Shown one piece after another: positions 1-11,689 of a DNA stretch of 27,907 bases. The stretch is from Plantago elongata (Eukaryota; Streptophyta; Magnoliopsida; Lamiales; Plantaginaceae): the NCBI GenBank assembly GCA_036897095.1, contig JAYMSP010001887.1, forward strand, positions 1 to 27,907, read 5' to 3'. Position 1 is the first letter of the stretch. Every line of letters starts with the position of its first letter. The translations under genes were made by a program, and so were the position numbers. The notes under the pieces are model-generated. The model was not told the DNA's origin. It searched no databases and saw nothing but the letters and a program-made list of their open reading frames with translations.

Positions 1-6
1 CGGCTT

Positions 7-8
<2 letters not shown>

Positions 9-61
<53 letters not shown>

Positions 62-99
62 CAACAATAATAATAATAATAACAATAATAATAATAATA

Positions 100-163
<64 letters not shown>

Positions 164-175
164 TAATAATGATAA
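9..175. repeat. (TAA)n microsatellite
   Basis: Long, almost uninterrupted run of TAA/AAT triplets with a few interruptions (aac, tag, tga). It lies in the MMS19 intron that opens the window, directly before the first visible exon. Runs of this length are usually length-polymorphic between individuals. Confidence 0.95.
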
Positions 176-292
176 TAAACCAACATAAAACAGGGAAAAA
201 GTATGATTTATTTTCCTACAGGGCATGAAATGTTCTTGAAGCATGTATCTTCTCATCATTATGGGAGACAAGTAAGTCTTTATGCATGCCAG

Positions 293-3200
293 GCAGATTG
301 GAAAGCATTAAGAGGTGCAGTTGTTGGTTGCTTGGCATTATTGAGGAGAAAAGTTAATGTTGGAACTGCAAGTGAGAGTGAAGCTAGAGCTGTTGCTGAG
401 TCTTTTCTTCAAAATCTGCAAGTGCAATCCTTGGGACAGCATGATAAATTGGTATATCTCGATACAATCTATGTTTCATCTCGTGTAACATAACACATTT
501 ATAATCTATCACATAATTTGCAGCTAAGCCTTCAACTCTTGGAATGCTTGCTTGATCAACACACTGCTGCAATAAGGGGTTTGGTAACTATTACTATTAT
601 TTTTTTTATCTTATCTCATTCTTTGATTGCCTTTTTCTAACATAACAACTATCCTGGATTTGCCAAATACCCATAATTGATTGGTTTGCTTAATGCTGTT
701 GCCTTTTAGTGATTCCTGAATACATGTTGTCCTCGTCTCATGTGTAAATACTAAATAGTATCAAAATAAGGAAAAGTAGTCAACTTAAAATCTTCTGGTA
801 CAGTTTCACATAGTATCTTTTAGCTGCTATTGTAGGAATTTTGCAGAAAATAAGTAAACTTATTATCTGGGTACTTTATTATTTTTTTACAATCGACAAC
901 GAAGCGGAACTCAGTTGGTAAGACGCTTCACCTCCAACTAATAGGTCGGGGGTTCGAGTCACCCCTTTGCCGTTTCAGAAAAAAAATAAAAATTGCAATC
1001 TATCGAAAACATCTGGCCTCATCTACAAGGCAAGAACATTGTAGAGAGTTTGGGAATTATGCCATGTAATGTATATCCTCTAATCCCACACAGGAAATCA
1101 ATATATTTGTTTTCTTCAAACCTGGATTACTAGTGTGTTAATTATTATCCATTATTTCGACTAAACATACTATCTTGCTCTTATAACTAAAAACGAAAGA
1201 ATTATTTATGTTTGAAAATCATGAATTATGTACAATTTTAGATATTCCCTCACCTGTGGGCTCCGCTCCTTCTGGCAACACATCAAGTGAATGTTATTGT
1301 GGATAGAGCTAAAATTTGAACCAAGGATTCACCATTATGAGAGTCTCTATTACCATAAGGAACTGCTGTCTTCTCTAGAAACCTGTGCCATTCATATATT
1401 TCACTGCGTTTGGGAATCATATACTGCATTGTTAGGAGTCCTGATGTTCAACCCTTCCTCATCACTGAAGTACATGTGCTGAGCTGTCTGAACACTTCTG
1501 AGAAGGTGTCCTGTTAATTATATAGTATTCTAATTAACAATCTCTGAGGCAGATTAGAAGCTACAAGTAAAATATATAAAAGTGAGCAAATCAAAGATCA
1601 TAAATGTGGGAAGTTATTCTGAAAATTTTGCTAACCTCATGAGGTCTTCCATGGTGCTAGAATGTTGTGTTCGCCTGATATTGTGATATGCATTCATTTT
1701 ATTTCTCTTTTCTTCTCTACCTTAACTTTTAGGTGGGCTGCACTCCGCTGTACACTTGCTTCTTTATCAATACACATATTGCAAGTTTCCAAGTCATCTG
1801 AGTTATGAATTGCATGCTGTTTGTCTAATTCATCCCGTCTTTCGAATATTCAGATGTTCTCTGCAATTTATTTTGTATGATTTGGCGACAAAGCATTACC
1901 TGATTCTCTAAATCTTTGAAATTTAGGGAGATGATTTGATCTATGGAATCTGTGAAGCTTTTGATGGTGAAAAGGATCCCGAATGCTTACTGATTGTCTT
2001 TCGTATAGTGGAAAGGCTTGCACATATGTATCCTGGACCTTTTGGCCCTCTAGCAAGTTATGCTGGCGAGCTCTTCGAAATTTTAGGTTGCTACTTTCCT
2101 ATTCGTTTCACGCATGTGAGATCTCTAAATCCAACTCATTGTTCTGTACTATATTTATTTTCGCATGGCCTAGTACTGACAATGTCGCTAGGGTTTGTAC
2201 TTTACACTATGTAAGTCAGGTTTTAGTTTAGTTAGATGAATTATGGAGATGATTGTGCATATGAGAACACTCTGGATGAATGACATAATTTGATGAAATT
2301 TAGCTGTTATTTAGAAAGGTAGTAAAACTTGGGTAGGAACAATTAAAACTGCAGTTGATTACGAAGAATATATTTATGGTTTTGGGATAGTCTTGATAAA
2401 GTTAATTAGGTTTTGTTTTACTGACGCTTGCTGCAAGTGGTTAAGGGATTGTTGACTTTATCAACATAAATACAAAAAAGAGTTTTGTGTTCGTTTGGAA
2501 CTTGGTGTGTATGTGTGTGTGCATGTGTAGTTGTCCTGTGCCAGGAAGATGGGAGTATTTTCTTGCTGCCAGTGCGATTAATTGGATTATGAATTTTGCT
2601 TATGCAGACTAAAGATGAGGATGATGATTCGAAGACTGAGGAGTTAGCGAGATCATTAATGGTACGTAAGTAGCTCTGTTACGATGAAAGATAGATGCAC
2701 TGGGCCTAATTCCTAAATTTCCTCTGCAGAGCCAATCCTCCTTGTATATTACTGTATGCAAGCCCATGTTTTTTCTACATCACGGGCACAAAGCTGTCCA
2801 CTATTTTTGTTTCTTTTCCTTTTCTTTTTTGGTTGCACGTGCAGGATAAATTCATTCATGATCTATCCTGTGTCTCCTTTCTCATGTAGATGAATTCTAA
2901 TAACCTAGAACTGTATAATTGAAGATTAACTTTTTTTTATTTGATCTTTATTTTTCTCTCCGGTTCTCTTTATTTTTCTCTCCGGATCACTCTTTTCCAT
3001 TCGCAACAGTTGTATTGCTGTTTTGAGTTTCACATAGAAGTCTTTTTGGCAGGACGATACGTCAAGTTTGAAATATATGTATCGAGAACTTTCATTATCT
3101 TTGACAGACACTGCTTAATTTCATGTATAGCCTGAAACCAGCTCTCCGCATGACAATTTATAACAGAGATTTTATTTAGAGCTGATGGTATTCTCTAATT

Positions 3201-6200
3201 TTTTCAGTTTCCCTGTCTTGCAGTTGGCGTATGCTTCTACACCCCTCTTTGAACCATTTTGCATTCCATTGCTTATAGAAAAATTATCATCTTCTTTGCC
3301 ATCAGCTAAGGTTTGGTGCCAGTACATCCATTCTGTTAGAATTTCAGGTTGGCTTTTTTTATACATTGAAACTCACATCTTACTCGAAGAACTAAATGCC
3401 TGCAGGTGGAGTCGTTTAGGTACCTTAGCTATTGTACGCCAAAGTATGGTCCAGACAGAATGACCAAACATGCGCAATCTCTTTGGGCATGTATGAAAGA
3501 TGCAATTTATATATCACCGCAGTCTACTCTCTTGAGCGAGCCTGAGTGCTTGGATGGAATGAATTTTCAAGCAAGTGATGTGATGTTGCAGGCTTTTGTT
3601 CTTTTGCAGCAAATTATTCGGCAGGAGAGTGGTTTCATTAGTTTAATCATGGGTGACAATGACATTAACACATTTGTGAACTCCCTAAATGGACACATGG
3701 ATTTTGATGATATCCCTGCACAAAATAAACAGAGATTACATGGAATTGGTCAAATTCTATCCATTTGTGCTAAAGCATCTGTTTCAGCATGCAGTAAGAT
3801 CTTTGAGGGTATCTTTCTACATCTGATGGATGTTTTGGGTCTTTCAGTTGCAAAGCTGCCTGAATCTGTTTGTCATGGCAAAGATCCTGTTTCGCCATTG
3901 AGTAATTTTGGTGCCCTCTTTCTCTGTATTGAGATTCTTGCTGCATTCAGACACTTGGTTGTGTCACACGAGAATTTCAAGGCGATCTCTGATTTCGCTC
4001 ATCAAACATGCTATGTCATGCTCAGCAAATACTCTAAATCACTGATGGAGGCTTTCATTTCTACTTTAAAATCAATTACTGCTGGCAATACACATTGCGC
4101 TTATGGTTACTATGCAGGTTTGTGTCCCTTCTACAACTCAATTTCCTTGAAATAGTAAACGTATGCTCATAGTTTTTCCTCCCAATATAGAGGAGACACA
4201 TAATATCTCGCTCTCTTTTGCACTGCATGAGAGGTTTAGTTTTTCTTCCTTTACTATTGAATATGTGTTTTAGGAGCCAGGTCTTGTACGAATAGCAAGA
4301 CTCGAGACTAACAGAACTTGCGTGTGATGGCTCATCTGTCCCGTCTTAGGAGAAGTGTCAAAGTCTTCCAGAGTAAACCCTACTATTTCTTTCTGAACAC
4401 TACAACTAGACTAAATCTACAAAAAGAAGTTGGTGCAAACATCAATTGCTTGGCTCATTAAACATTATAAGCTCACACTTACCAGACATACAAAAAGAGG
4501 ACTAAAGGCGCTCCTTCAGGAAAAACCTATAAAACAAATTTGAAAATTCAGCCCCAGTTTTGAGAACATTAAAGTAGAAACCAGCATTATAATCTCACAT
4601 CTTCTTGTGCATTATTTCCATAAAATGCAGACTGACGCGACGGTGAAGAGAACTAGGAATCAACAAAAGAAACACCATTATGGATCTGTTATTCTAAGAT
4701 GTATGTTGACCTATTTATATATACACCCCCTGTCCCATAAATAATGTGTCACTTTACATTTTTGATGTCCCATTAGAAATGTCATTTGAAAACATTTCAT
4801 TTATGGAAATATAACTACTTCATAAAACACACGTATTTATAACTCTACTACACTTTATCAATTCTCTATTAAAAAAGTGCCTTACCTTCTTTATATTCTT
4901 TATTACCACAACTTAACCCGCCTGTATTTTATATTTTGTTGTTCATTTGAAACTGTGAAGAAAGTGAAATGGCACATTCTTATCTGGAAAAGCAGAGTAT
5001 GTATGTTTGATTTTCTGGTCCACCTCATACCTTCCATACCACCTCCTAATATCAAGTGCCAAGCTGCACAGCATCACACGTTATATTTGATTTAGTTACA
5101 CTGGAATCTTCCTGAACGTTGATCATAATAAATGCAGTCAAGGGCTTGCAAATTCTGGCTACTTTTCCTGGAAGCTTCCACCCAGTCTCCAAGTCAATAT
5201 ATGATAATACCTTGTTGGAGCTTGTCTCCATTGTTGTATGTACTACCAGCAAGACATTCTTGTGGACCTTGGCATTGAAGGCACTGGTGGAGATTGGTTC
5301 ATATAGCGATAAATGTGCAGACTCTGAGAAAGTAGAGAGCTTTGAGAGTGCTGTTGTGGTCAGAATTGTTTCCTTGATATCTTCTGATGATTTATCTATG
5401 CCTTCATCAATCCAATTGCAAGCAGCTTTTGACATAGGAGCTATAAGGAAGGAGTTTATGCTGAGAGTAGCTGAAGGATTGGATAAGGCCATGTCTACCA
5501 ATTTGTCTGCAGTTTATGTATGTATATTCTTTGAAGTTCATTTATCATAAGTTCCAAGTGTGAATAACAGCATATTACATATGGCTTCTTGGCGAGACTG
5601 AGATTTCTAGACTTCCATTGCTACCTTCTTCAAGTTGGTTGAATATGTCATGTATTTGTCATATGGTGGTGGAACTGAATAAGATGCAATCTGCACTCCC
5701 ATAGTTTTTTCATCAGTAACATTATTCAACTTCTTTTGCCTATCTACTTTCTACTCAGTTGTGTAACGTCTCGCTGCTCCTTCACTCAGTTGTACTAGCG
5801 TTCACCTTAATGTGCACTTATCTCGGTTTACATTGTGATACTAATGTAGATACCGATTGATTTACAGGACGGCAGGGATCTTGAATATGAGAAACCGATA
5901 GTTGAGCTTCTTGATACTTATTCTCATAAGGTTCTACCATGGTATGCATCTTTTTCTTTTTTTTAAGAAATTTAGATCCATGATTATATCAATATCTGTC
6001 TATTCTGAAAAATGGAAGCCTAGTATAGAATATATTATCTTATTAAAATTTCATCATTTTTATCTTGATTGCCTTCTGATCTTGTTGCTCACTGTTTTCA
6101 TATTGCCCTAGGTTTCATGAGACTGGGGGTTTTGAGGAAATTCCACTGAACTTTGCTCTTAGGATCTGGGACACTATTGAAAACAGGAAATCTCTTAGTA

Positions 6201-9200
6201 CCAGTCCTCGGGGAACTGCAAATGTGAGGATGCAAATTAAGTGATTTATTCTGTCATTGTTTTAGGATTAAATTGCACATGAGATTCTGGTTTATTTCAA
6301 AATTCAACGCCTGAATGGCTCAATTTTTTCCCTTGCAATGTTTTAAACTTCTACTCTGTTCTGCAGAGAATCTCTTGCCATTTGTGTTGGAATATCACAC
6401 TAGCTTATGGCTACATTTTTGCACAAGGGTTGCTGAACTTTTTTTGACTTGGCAAAAATATCCTCATGTTAATGAAATTTTCTGTAACAAATGGTATCAC
6501 CCTTGTTGCAAACAGGCATGAACTTGACGAGTGACAACCTTAGAGACAAATTCAGAACTTATGTGCTCATTTTGAAATAGTTCAAAACCTTATTATTTGC
6601 AATTAACCCATCATGTTATAATTTTAATCTGGACTGTCCTAAATAGAGCAATCTTACCAGGTTCTACTTGATGCAACAACGAATGCAATGAAGAAAGCTG
6701 TGGCTAGCTGCTCTAAGGAGAGACAAGAGATAGTTATCAGTAAAGCATTTGGTATACTTGTTTCAAGTAACTTATTTGTGCTACTTGGATTTGATTCTAG
6801 CAGTACATCTCGGGAAGAACTATTGAAGAGTACTCATAATTATCCCAATTCTTATAGAGATGAATGGCTTACTTCATTATTTGCTTCAGTTGTTATAGCC
6901 CTGCGTCCTCAAACATGTATTCCAAACTGTAAAATGATTATGACGCTGTTCATAGAAAAACTCCTCCATGGCCATGTTCCATCAGCTCATGCATTGGGTT
7001 CTTTGGTTAACAAACTACCTCTTGAAATTAATGGGCTCAATATATCGAAGACTTCTAATCTGGATGAAGCAATGAACATGATTTTTCATAGGCTCATAAG
7101 GAATTTCTGCAATGATAGTAACAGCAAAAATGATGGCTTTGATTTCAGTAATTTACAACTGGATACCAGTAAAATTGATTTGGTTACGGTTCACTCTGTT
7201 CTTGGGTTAGCTTGGATTGGTAAAGGATTGCTTATGAGGGGCCATGAGAAGGTAAAGGAAATCACATGGATTTTATTGAGCTTATTGACCTGGGACCAGA
7301 ATGGTGTGGAAGTTTGTGAAGGAGATGACCTTTATCAGCTGATGAAATATTCTGGAGATGCATTTCATATTATTATGAGTGACTCTGAATCATGTCTGAG
7401 TCGAACTTATCATTCAACTATACGACCAATCTACAAGCAACGGTTCTTTAGCATCATTGTGCCTATGCTGTTATCTTTGCTAGGAAAATCAAACTCTTCG
7501 TTTCATAGGTGCGTACTGACATGCCGTGAAGATATCATGATTTTCAATTTGATTTATTGTGTTCTGCATTACTCTATTTCTTGCTATGCCATTACAAGCT
7601 CTTTTTCGGATTCTTTCATGGTAGACCATATTGGATTAGCCCCTGGATGGATCGATGTTTGTTTGTTTATTTATTATCTTGTTCTTTTTGTTTTTTATTA
7701 GGCCTAAGATGTGGTTTGCTAAACTGTAAAGTTCTTTAATTATTTCATGCAGAACATGTCAGATTTTTGGTGTTCAAGAATTATTGTGACTCTGTTTGCT
7801 TTTTTTTTTTTGGTTTGGGTGGAAGAATTGTGTTTGTTTACAATCCTTTACATTTAACACAAAAGAGCATTACTAAGTAGATTATTGCAATTAGTTGAAC
7901 TTAATGAACGCAACATGCTTGTTCTTTTTATTGATCTTCTACTGTATCATTGACAGATCTATGCTGTGTAGAGCCTTTGCACATGTTTTATGCCATACTC
8001 CCCTATCGGTTGTTCTGGGAGAAGCCAGTAAGGTTAGCTAAATTGATCTATGCATCTTTGAGGTCTTTGGTGGTCTACTTGCATCCTACATATTCTTTAC
8101 TACATTACTATTATTAAGTATGGTCTTTCTGTGCAGCTACTCCCTGTATTGTTGGATTGCTTGTACACATTGAGCAAGAATGTTCAAAATAAGGAAATTG
8201 TTTATGATGTCTTGCTTGTCACTTCTGGAATATTGGTGGATAAAAATGGTAAGGTCAGAGATGGTTATGAGTAAGTGTTTGTCCTATGTGTTATATTACC
8301 GTAGTATCTGTCAAGTGACAAAATTTTGTCAACCTTCTCCTTTTATTATGGGTGGTAGATTGTCTCAAATTGGTGACAAATTGTCGATTAAGTTATTAGT
8401 AGCTTGTTTAGAGTATAACTGATCCATGTTTTGCCGAGAATTTTGATGTGTAATTACAATTGGGAGCAGTGCAATAAAGTTGGATTCGCTTGTTAGAGTC
8501 ATTGACAAAGTTACTTTACGGAATATTTCATTAGAAAGATGCGCTGATATTGAACAAAGGATACCTAGGACCTTTTGTTTGAAAGGAAAGAATATTTGGA
8601 CTGGCACAATTTGCCTGGGTGATGGCCAAAATAATCTTTCTGAGTTGGTGTTAGCAAATTGCAAGAATATAATGCTTTTTCTGCTTGTGGGTCACTAACT
8701 TTTCTTTGATGTGCTCCAGGACAAGAAGCTGCCATAGAAAATGCTCCCAGCATAATCAAACTGCTTGCTGAATTAACAGTCTGCCCACACATGATGGTAA
8801 AGGAATATCTTTCTGTCGCTCCAAACTTACTGTATTCTAGCCACCTCCCCCTCCCGTCTTTGTATGCAAGTGGCAATGTTGTATATTTTACGAACTACTC
8901 TTTCGAGATGCCCTCTATCCGTCTATCACGATCAGCATCACATGTTTAGTTACCGACGCACATTACATGTTTAGTAATGCAGGGGTAGTAAACACTTGGT
9001 GTTTGGAGCTAATATGTGATGTTTATAGATAACTAAACATGAGAAGGATTTGCCTTTCCTAGCATAGTTCACTGTGTAGTAGCAGGCAATGTGATTTTTT
9101 TTTTTTTGAAACGGCTAAAGGGTGACGGGAACTCCCTACCTATTGGTTAGGTGAAGCTGTCTTACCACAGAAAATTTGGCAGAAGCTCAGAGAGTTGATT

Positions 9201-10484
9201 ATAGTTAAATATCTAATATCAGGTAAAAGAATAGCAAGTAGATCACTACTTCAGAAGAACTTCAGCACTGCCACATCTATGCTCTGGTCTACAAATATAT
9301 ATATCTGCTCCCTTTTCTGTTTGGACTGCACTTCTTGGCAGCTCATGCTTTTCGGTGTGTTTTTTCTTGCATAAAAATGAGTTCCTAACTTATTATATTC
9401 CCTCCGTCCCAAACTCAACTTCTCAATTGAGCTGGACACGGTTTATAGAAATAATTAGAATACTGTAGAAAATGTACTATGGAAGGGATAAAAGTACTAT
9501 AGAAAGTGAGTAAAATATGGTCATAAGGCATGGGAAGATGAGATTCGGAAAAGCAAAAACAAAGTGGGAGGATGGTATTGCCAGAGGGGGTATATGATTG
9601 GAAACTTAAAGATGCTTTCCTTTAGGTTTTGGATTTTTTGTTATAGTTAATTATCAACAGTTGGACATGTTCTTGATATTTCAGGTCATCAGAGAGACAG
9701 CACTACAATGCCTTGTTGCTATGTCGGAACTTCCCTACAGAAGAATTTATCCATTGAGAGCACAGGTACTGTTCTTCTTGCATGATATCGTGAGTTACAG
9801 AGCTAGTCATCTGGTAATTGTCGCCAGCTTTGAGCCTTTAACTGCTAGATAGGTGATTCATAAATGATAATTTTATATTTGGCTGGGTTCTGAGTTTGAT
9901 AGATCATAAAGTTTAAATTAGTTTTGTGTCTTCACCCAATCCATTTGAACAGCTTGATCACATCAACTTTTTGCTCAACTATCGAAAGTTGTTATTTGAC
10001 TGGCCTCATTGTTGTGGGTGAAGCTGTATCAGATCAATATGCAGGTTGTGTCTTGAACTCCTGGGCGAGTCCACATTTTCTGGCACAAGCCAAAAGAATC
10101 TGATTTATGTGGACAATTAAATGGATCTATTGTGATTCACTCTGACTCATTCAAACGTGTATGATATATTTCTGGTCTTAAAATCAGCTACTTGCTATAA
10201 GGTGGTGGTTGGGCTAGTTCTCAGTCCAAAATTTTCTTCATTTTATCTATTCAGACTCTTCAGTGCTTGTAAATTCAATTATTTTTCCTATTGTAGGTTT
10301 TGCGAGCAACATCGAAGGCACTTGATGATCCTAAGCGAGCTGTACGGCAAGAAGCTGTGAGATGCCGGCAAGCTTGGTATCTTCTCTGTCATTAGACTCA
10401 TTTGACCCTGTGTTTTTGTACTCAAAGTCTTGACTTTTTGTTGTTGGTATTTGTTGCATGTACAGGGCTTCAATTTCTTCTTGA
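293..10484 (+). CDS. MMS19: MMS19 (MET18) cytosolic iron-sulfur assembly protein, 5'-partial
   Basis: MMS19 is the HEAT-repeat adaptor of the CIA targeting complex. It hands iron-sulfur clusters to DNA polymerases, helicases such as XPD and other nuclear enzymes. I place 16 exons: 293-451, 524-583, 1927-2115, 2608-2661, 3224-3310, 3406-4117, 5138-5517, 5868-5941, 6112-6223, 6661-7508, 7957-8032, 8137-8248, 8720-8796, 9685-9765, 10297-10376, 10466-10484. All junctions are GT-AG and in phase. The sum is 3120 nt, or 1039 residues plus TGA. Family signatures recalled from plant MMS19 include ADWKALRGAVVGCLAL at the start, LIYGICEAFDGEKDP, GPLASYAGELF, LFEPF and LSSSLPSAK in the N-terminal domain, then LAWIGKGLLMRGHEKVK, YKQRFFS, DDPKRAVRQEAVRCRQAW and WASISS at the C-terminus. 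The first 90-100 residues lie upstream. The tail ends SISS, a few residues earlier than I recall for grape. No frameshift or internal stop is seen. Exon 1's left edge could be a few bases off. Confidence 0.95.
895..992 (+). mobile_element. tRNA-derived SINE, + orientation, in an MMS19 intron
   Basis: The sequence has an A-box-like segment (GAACTCAGTTGG, about 906-917) and a B-box (GGTTCGAGTC, about 951-960), the internal RNA polymerase III promoter of tRNA-derived SINEs. It ends in GCCGTTTCAG followed by an A-rich tail. CAATC occurs on both sides (about 890-894 and just after the tail), a possible short target duplication. It is not a functional tRNA gene: there is no acceptor stem or clover-leaf. 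A second copy lies at 9094-9168 on the opposite strand. Confidence 0.75.
4724..4886. mobile_element. Stowaway-like MITE, one end eroded
   Basis: It begins with CCCCCTGTCCCATAAATAATG, close to the CTCCCTCCGTCCC end typical of plant Tc1/mariner-derived Stowaway MITEs. Its interior (CACTTTATCAATTCTCTATT, then AAAAAAGTGCC) resembles common eudicot members from memory. I do not find the matching right-hand inverted end, so this is probably a degraded copy within the 1-kb MMS19 intron 4118-5137. Confidence 0.5.
8941..9041. repeat. 101-bp unit with perfect 12-bp inverted ends
   Basis: CATGTTTAGTTA at 8941-8952 is the exact reverse complement of TAACTAAACATG at 9030-9041. The inside also holds CATGTTTAGTAA-like sequence. 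This is a candidate miniature inverted-repeat element or a large hairpin in the MMS19 intron 8797-9684. I could not identify the family or a clear target duplication. Confidence 0.55.
9094..9168 (-). mobile_element. 5'-truncated copy of the same SINE, - orientation
   Basis: The reverse complement reads GGTAAGACAGCTTCACC, then AATAGGTAGGGAGTTCCCGT, then CACCCTTTAGCCGTTTC and a poly(A) run. This aligns base for base, with scattered changes, to the SINE at 895-992. The A-box half is missing, which fits the 5' truncation common in retroposed copies. The B-box is mutated (GAGTTCCCGTC). Confidence 0.7.
9396..9594. mobile_element. Stowaway-like MITE in an MMS19 intron
   Basis: The left end is TATTCCCTCCGTCCC. 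The right end, read in reverse complement, is TATACCCCCTCTGGC, giving imperfect inverted termini about 200 bp apart beside TA dinucleotides. CTCCCTCCGTCCC-type ends are characteristic of plant Stowaway elements mobilised by Tc1/mariner transposases. There is no coding capacity. Confidence 0.6.
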
Positions 10485-11270
10485 AGTCTTTACCAGGAAG
10501 ATTGACCCACAGTGAGCTGGGTGTTTTAAATTTGCAGACAAGTGTGCTCTAGTAGTTAGCAGCATCAGTCGCGCTCTTGTACACAGATTTGTATTCGTGT
10601 ACATTTATTCTTCTTTTTATAATATTCTTACATAGCTGAGTTTCGTAGTGAAATGGGAATCGATCTTAACATCATACATATGTAGATGGGAAAATTGTTC
10701 TCGAACCCCAAAGAACAAAGTGAGCATGGTAATCACTGAAGTTGTCTTGATTCAAGATCTATGCTTTAATTACCTTTGTACGTTGTGTATATGATAATAC
10801 CGGCATTATCCTTGCATTTCTTGTTAACATGTAACGATATTTAGCTAATCATGTAAGCGAGACATTCTTTCTAATATAGGATAAATTAGACGGACATGTA
10901 AAGGAACAGCAAACAGTGTTCACTACATCTGAGAAAAGCTAGTCACATTGAGCGTAGAGCTCATAACTACAAATCACTCTAACCAAGCATGGCAATGTCT
11001 CCGTCCGTCTTAGAATTACAACGAAATCCATCTTAACTCAATGGATCTGCCCATTACCCCCAATTCCGTTAAGAAGGTAATGTGGTAGCTTCAATCAAGA
11101 TATAATTCAAGTTGAAATAACTTAAATTTTCAACTTTTAAAAAACCTTAGTTTATTTCTTAAATTATCTACGTTCTTTCAAATTTTTTTACAAAGCCAGC
11201 TAATAATATATTTTTTGAGAGAGTTACCTATATAAACCACTAAACAACTAACTCTTACAAATAAGTATAG
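10485..11270. other. MMS19 3' UTR and intergenic sequence
   Basis: The MMS19 transcript probably ends within a few hundred bases of the stop (AT-rich run near 10610-10640), but no unambiguous poly(A) signal could be fixed. Beyond that I see no gene or recognisable element up to the candidate transposon edge. Confidence 0.5.
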
Positions 11271-11524
11271 GGGTAAATAACTTATATATAAGTCCATTCT
11301 ATTTTCTAGGCCCTAAATCAACAATTGATCGGACAAAACTACCCCTACAAATCATTATCGCGTCTATTCAACTGCCATTTTCTATCATTTGAAATTCAAT
11401 TTCTCTCTCTTCCGATTCTTCTTCAACAAGCCTTATCCCGATTCTTCTTCAACAAGCTTTTGATTCCTTTCTTTACTGTTTTCCGGTCTAAAAAATAACG
11501 AGATCAAGTAAATTCGCTGCAAAC

Positions 11525-11608
11525 ATGGAAGAATCAAAGACGAAAATCCCCAAAAATACTGCACAAAAGGAAGAAACGAAACCGAAAATCCCCAAATGCT
11601 ACCTAAAG
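11525..11608 (+). pseudogene. K/E-rich short frame, possible first exon of a decayed element gene
   Basis: An ATG at 11525 opens 28 codons rich in Lys, Glu, Pro and Thr (MEESKTKIPKN...), ending at a good donor (AAG|GTACGA). It resembles in composition the K/E-rich stretch at 13286-13420. The nearest downstream acceptor (TTCTAG at 12427-12432) does not restore an open frame, so no intact gene can be assembled. I do not recognise a family. Confidence 0.3.
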
Positions 11609-11689
11609 GTACGAAACTAATCCATTTTTATGTATAATTTTGGTTAGTTTCATGTTCAATGAATGTTACACTCACATGCATATGTGTTC

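Noticed and set aside
203..292. Open frame leading into the first MMS19 exon
   Set aside because: The residues before ADWKALRG do not resemble MMS19, and an AG acceptor at 291-292 explains the exon start. A GTAAGT at 272 would leave a 20-base intron, too short to splice.
901..970. Functional tRNA gene
   Set aside because: A- and B-box-like sequences are present but no acceptor stem, anticodon stem or CCA-side pairing can be formed, and a poly(A) tail follows; it is a SINE.
5052..5501. 149-residue minus-strand frame
   Set aside because: Antisense shadow of the MMS19 exon 5138-5517, whose + frame carries family residues and in-phase splice sites.
6315..6521. 68-residue + frame in an MMS19 intron
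   Set aside because: The flanking exons join in phase without it, and its sequence has no relation to the family.
8365..8876. Two minus-strand frames of about 100 residues
   Set aside because: They overlap MMS19 exon 8720-8796 and intron sequence antisense, with no recognisable protein or splice context.
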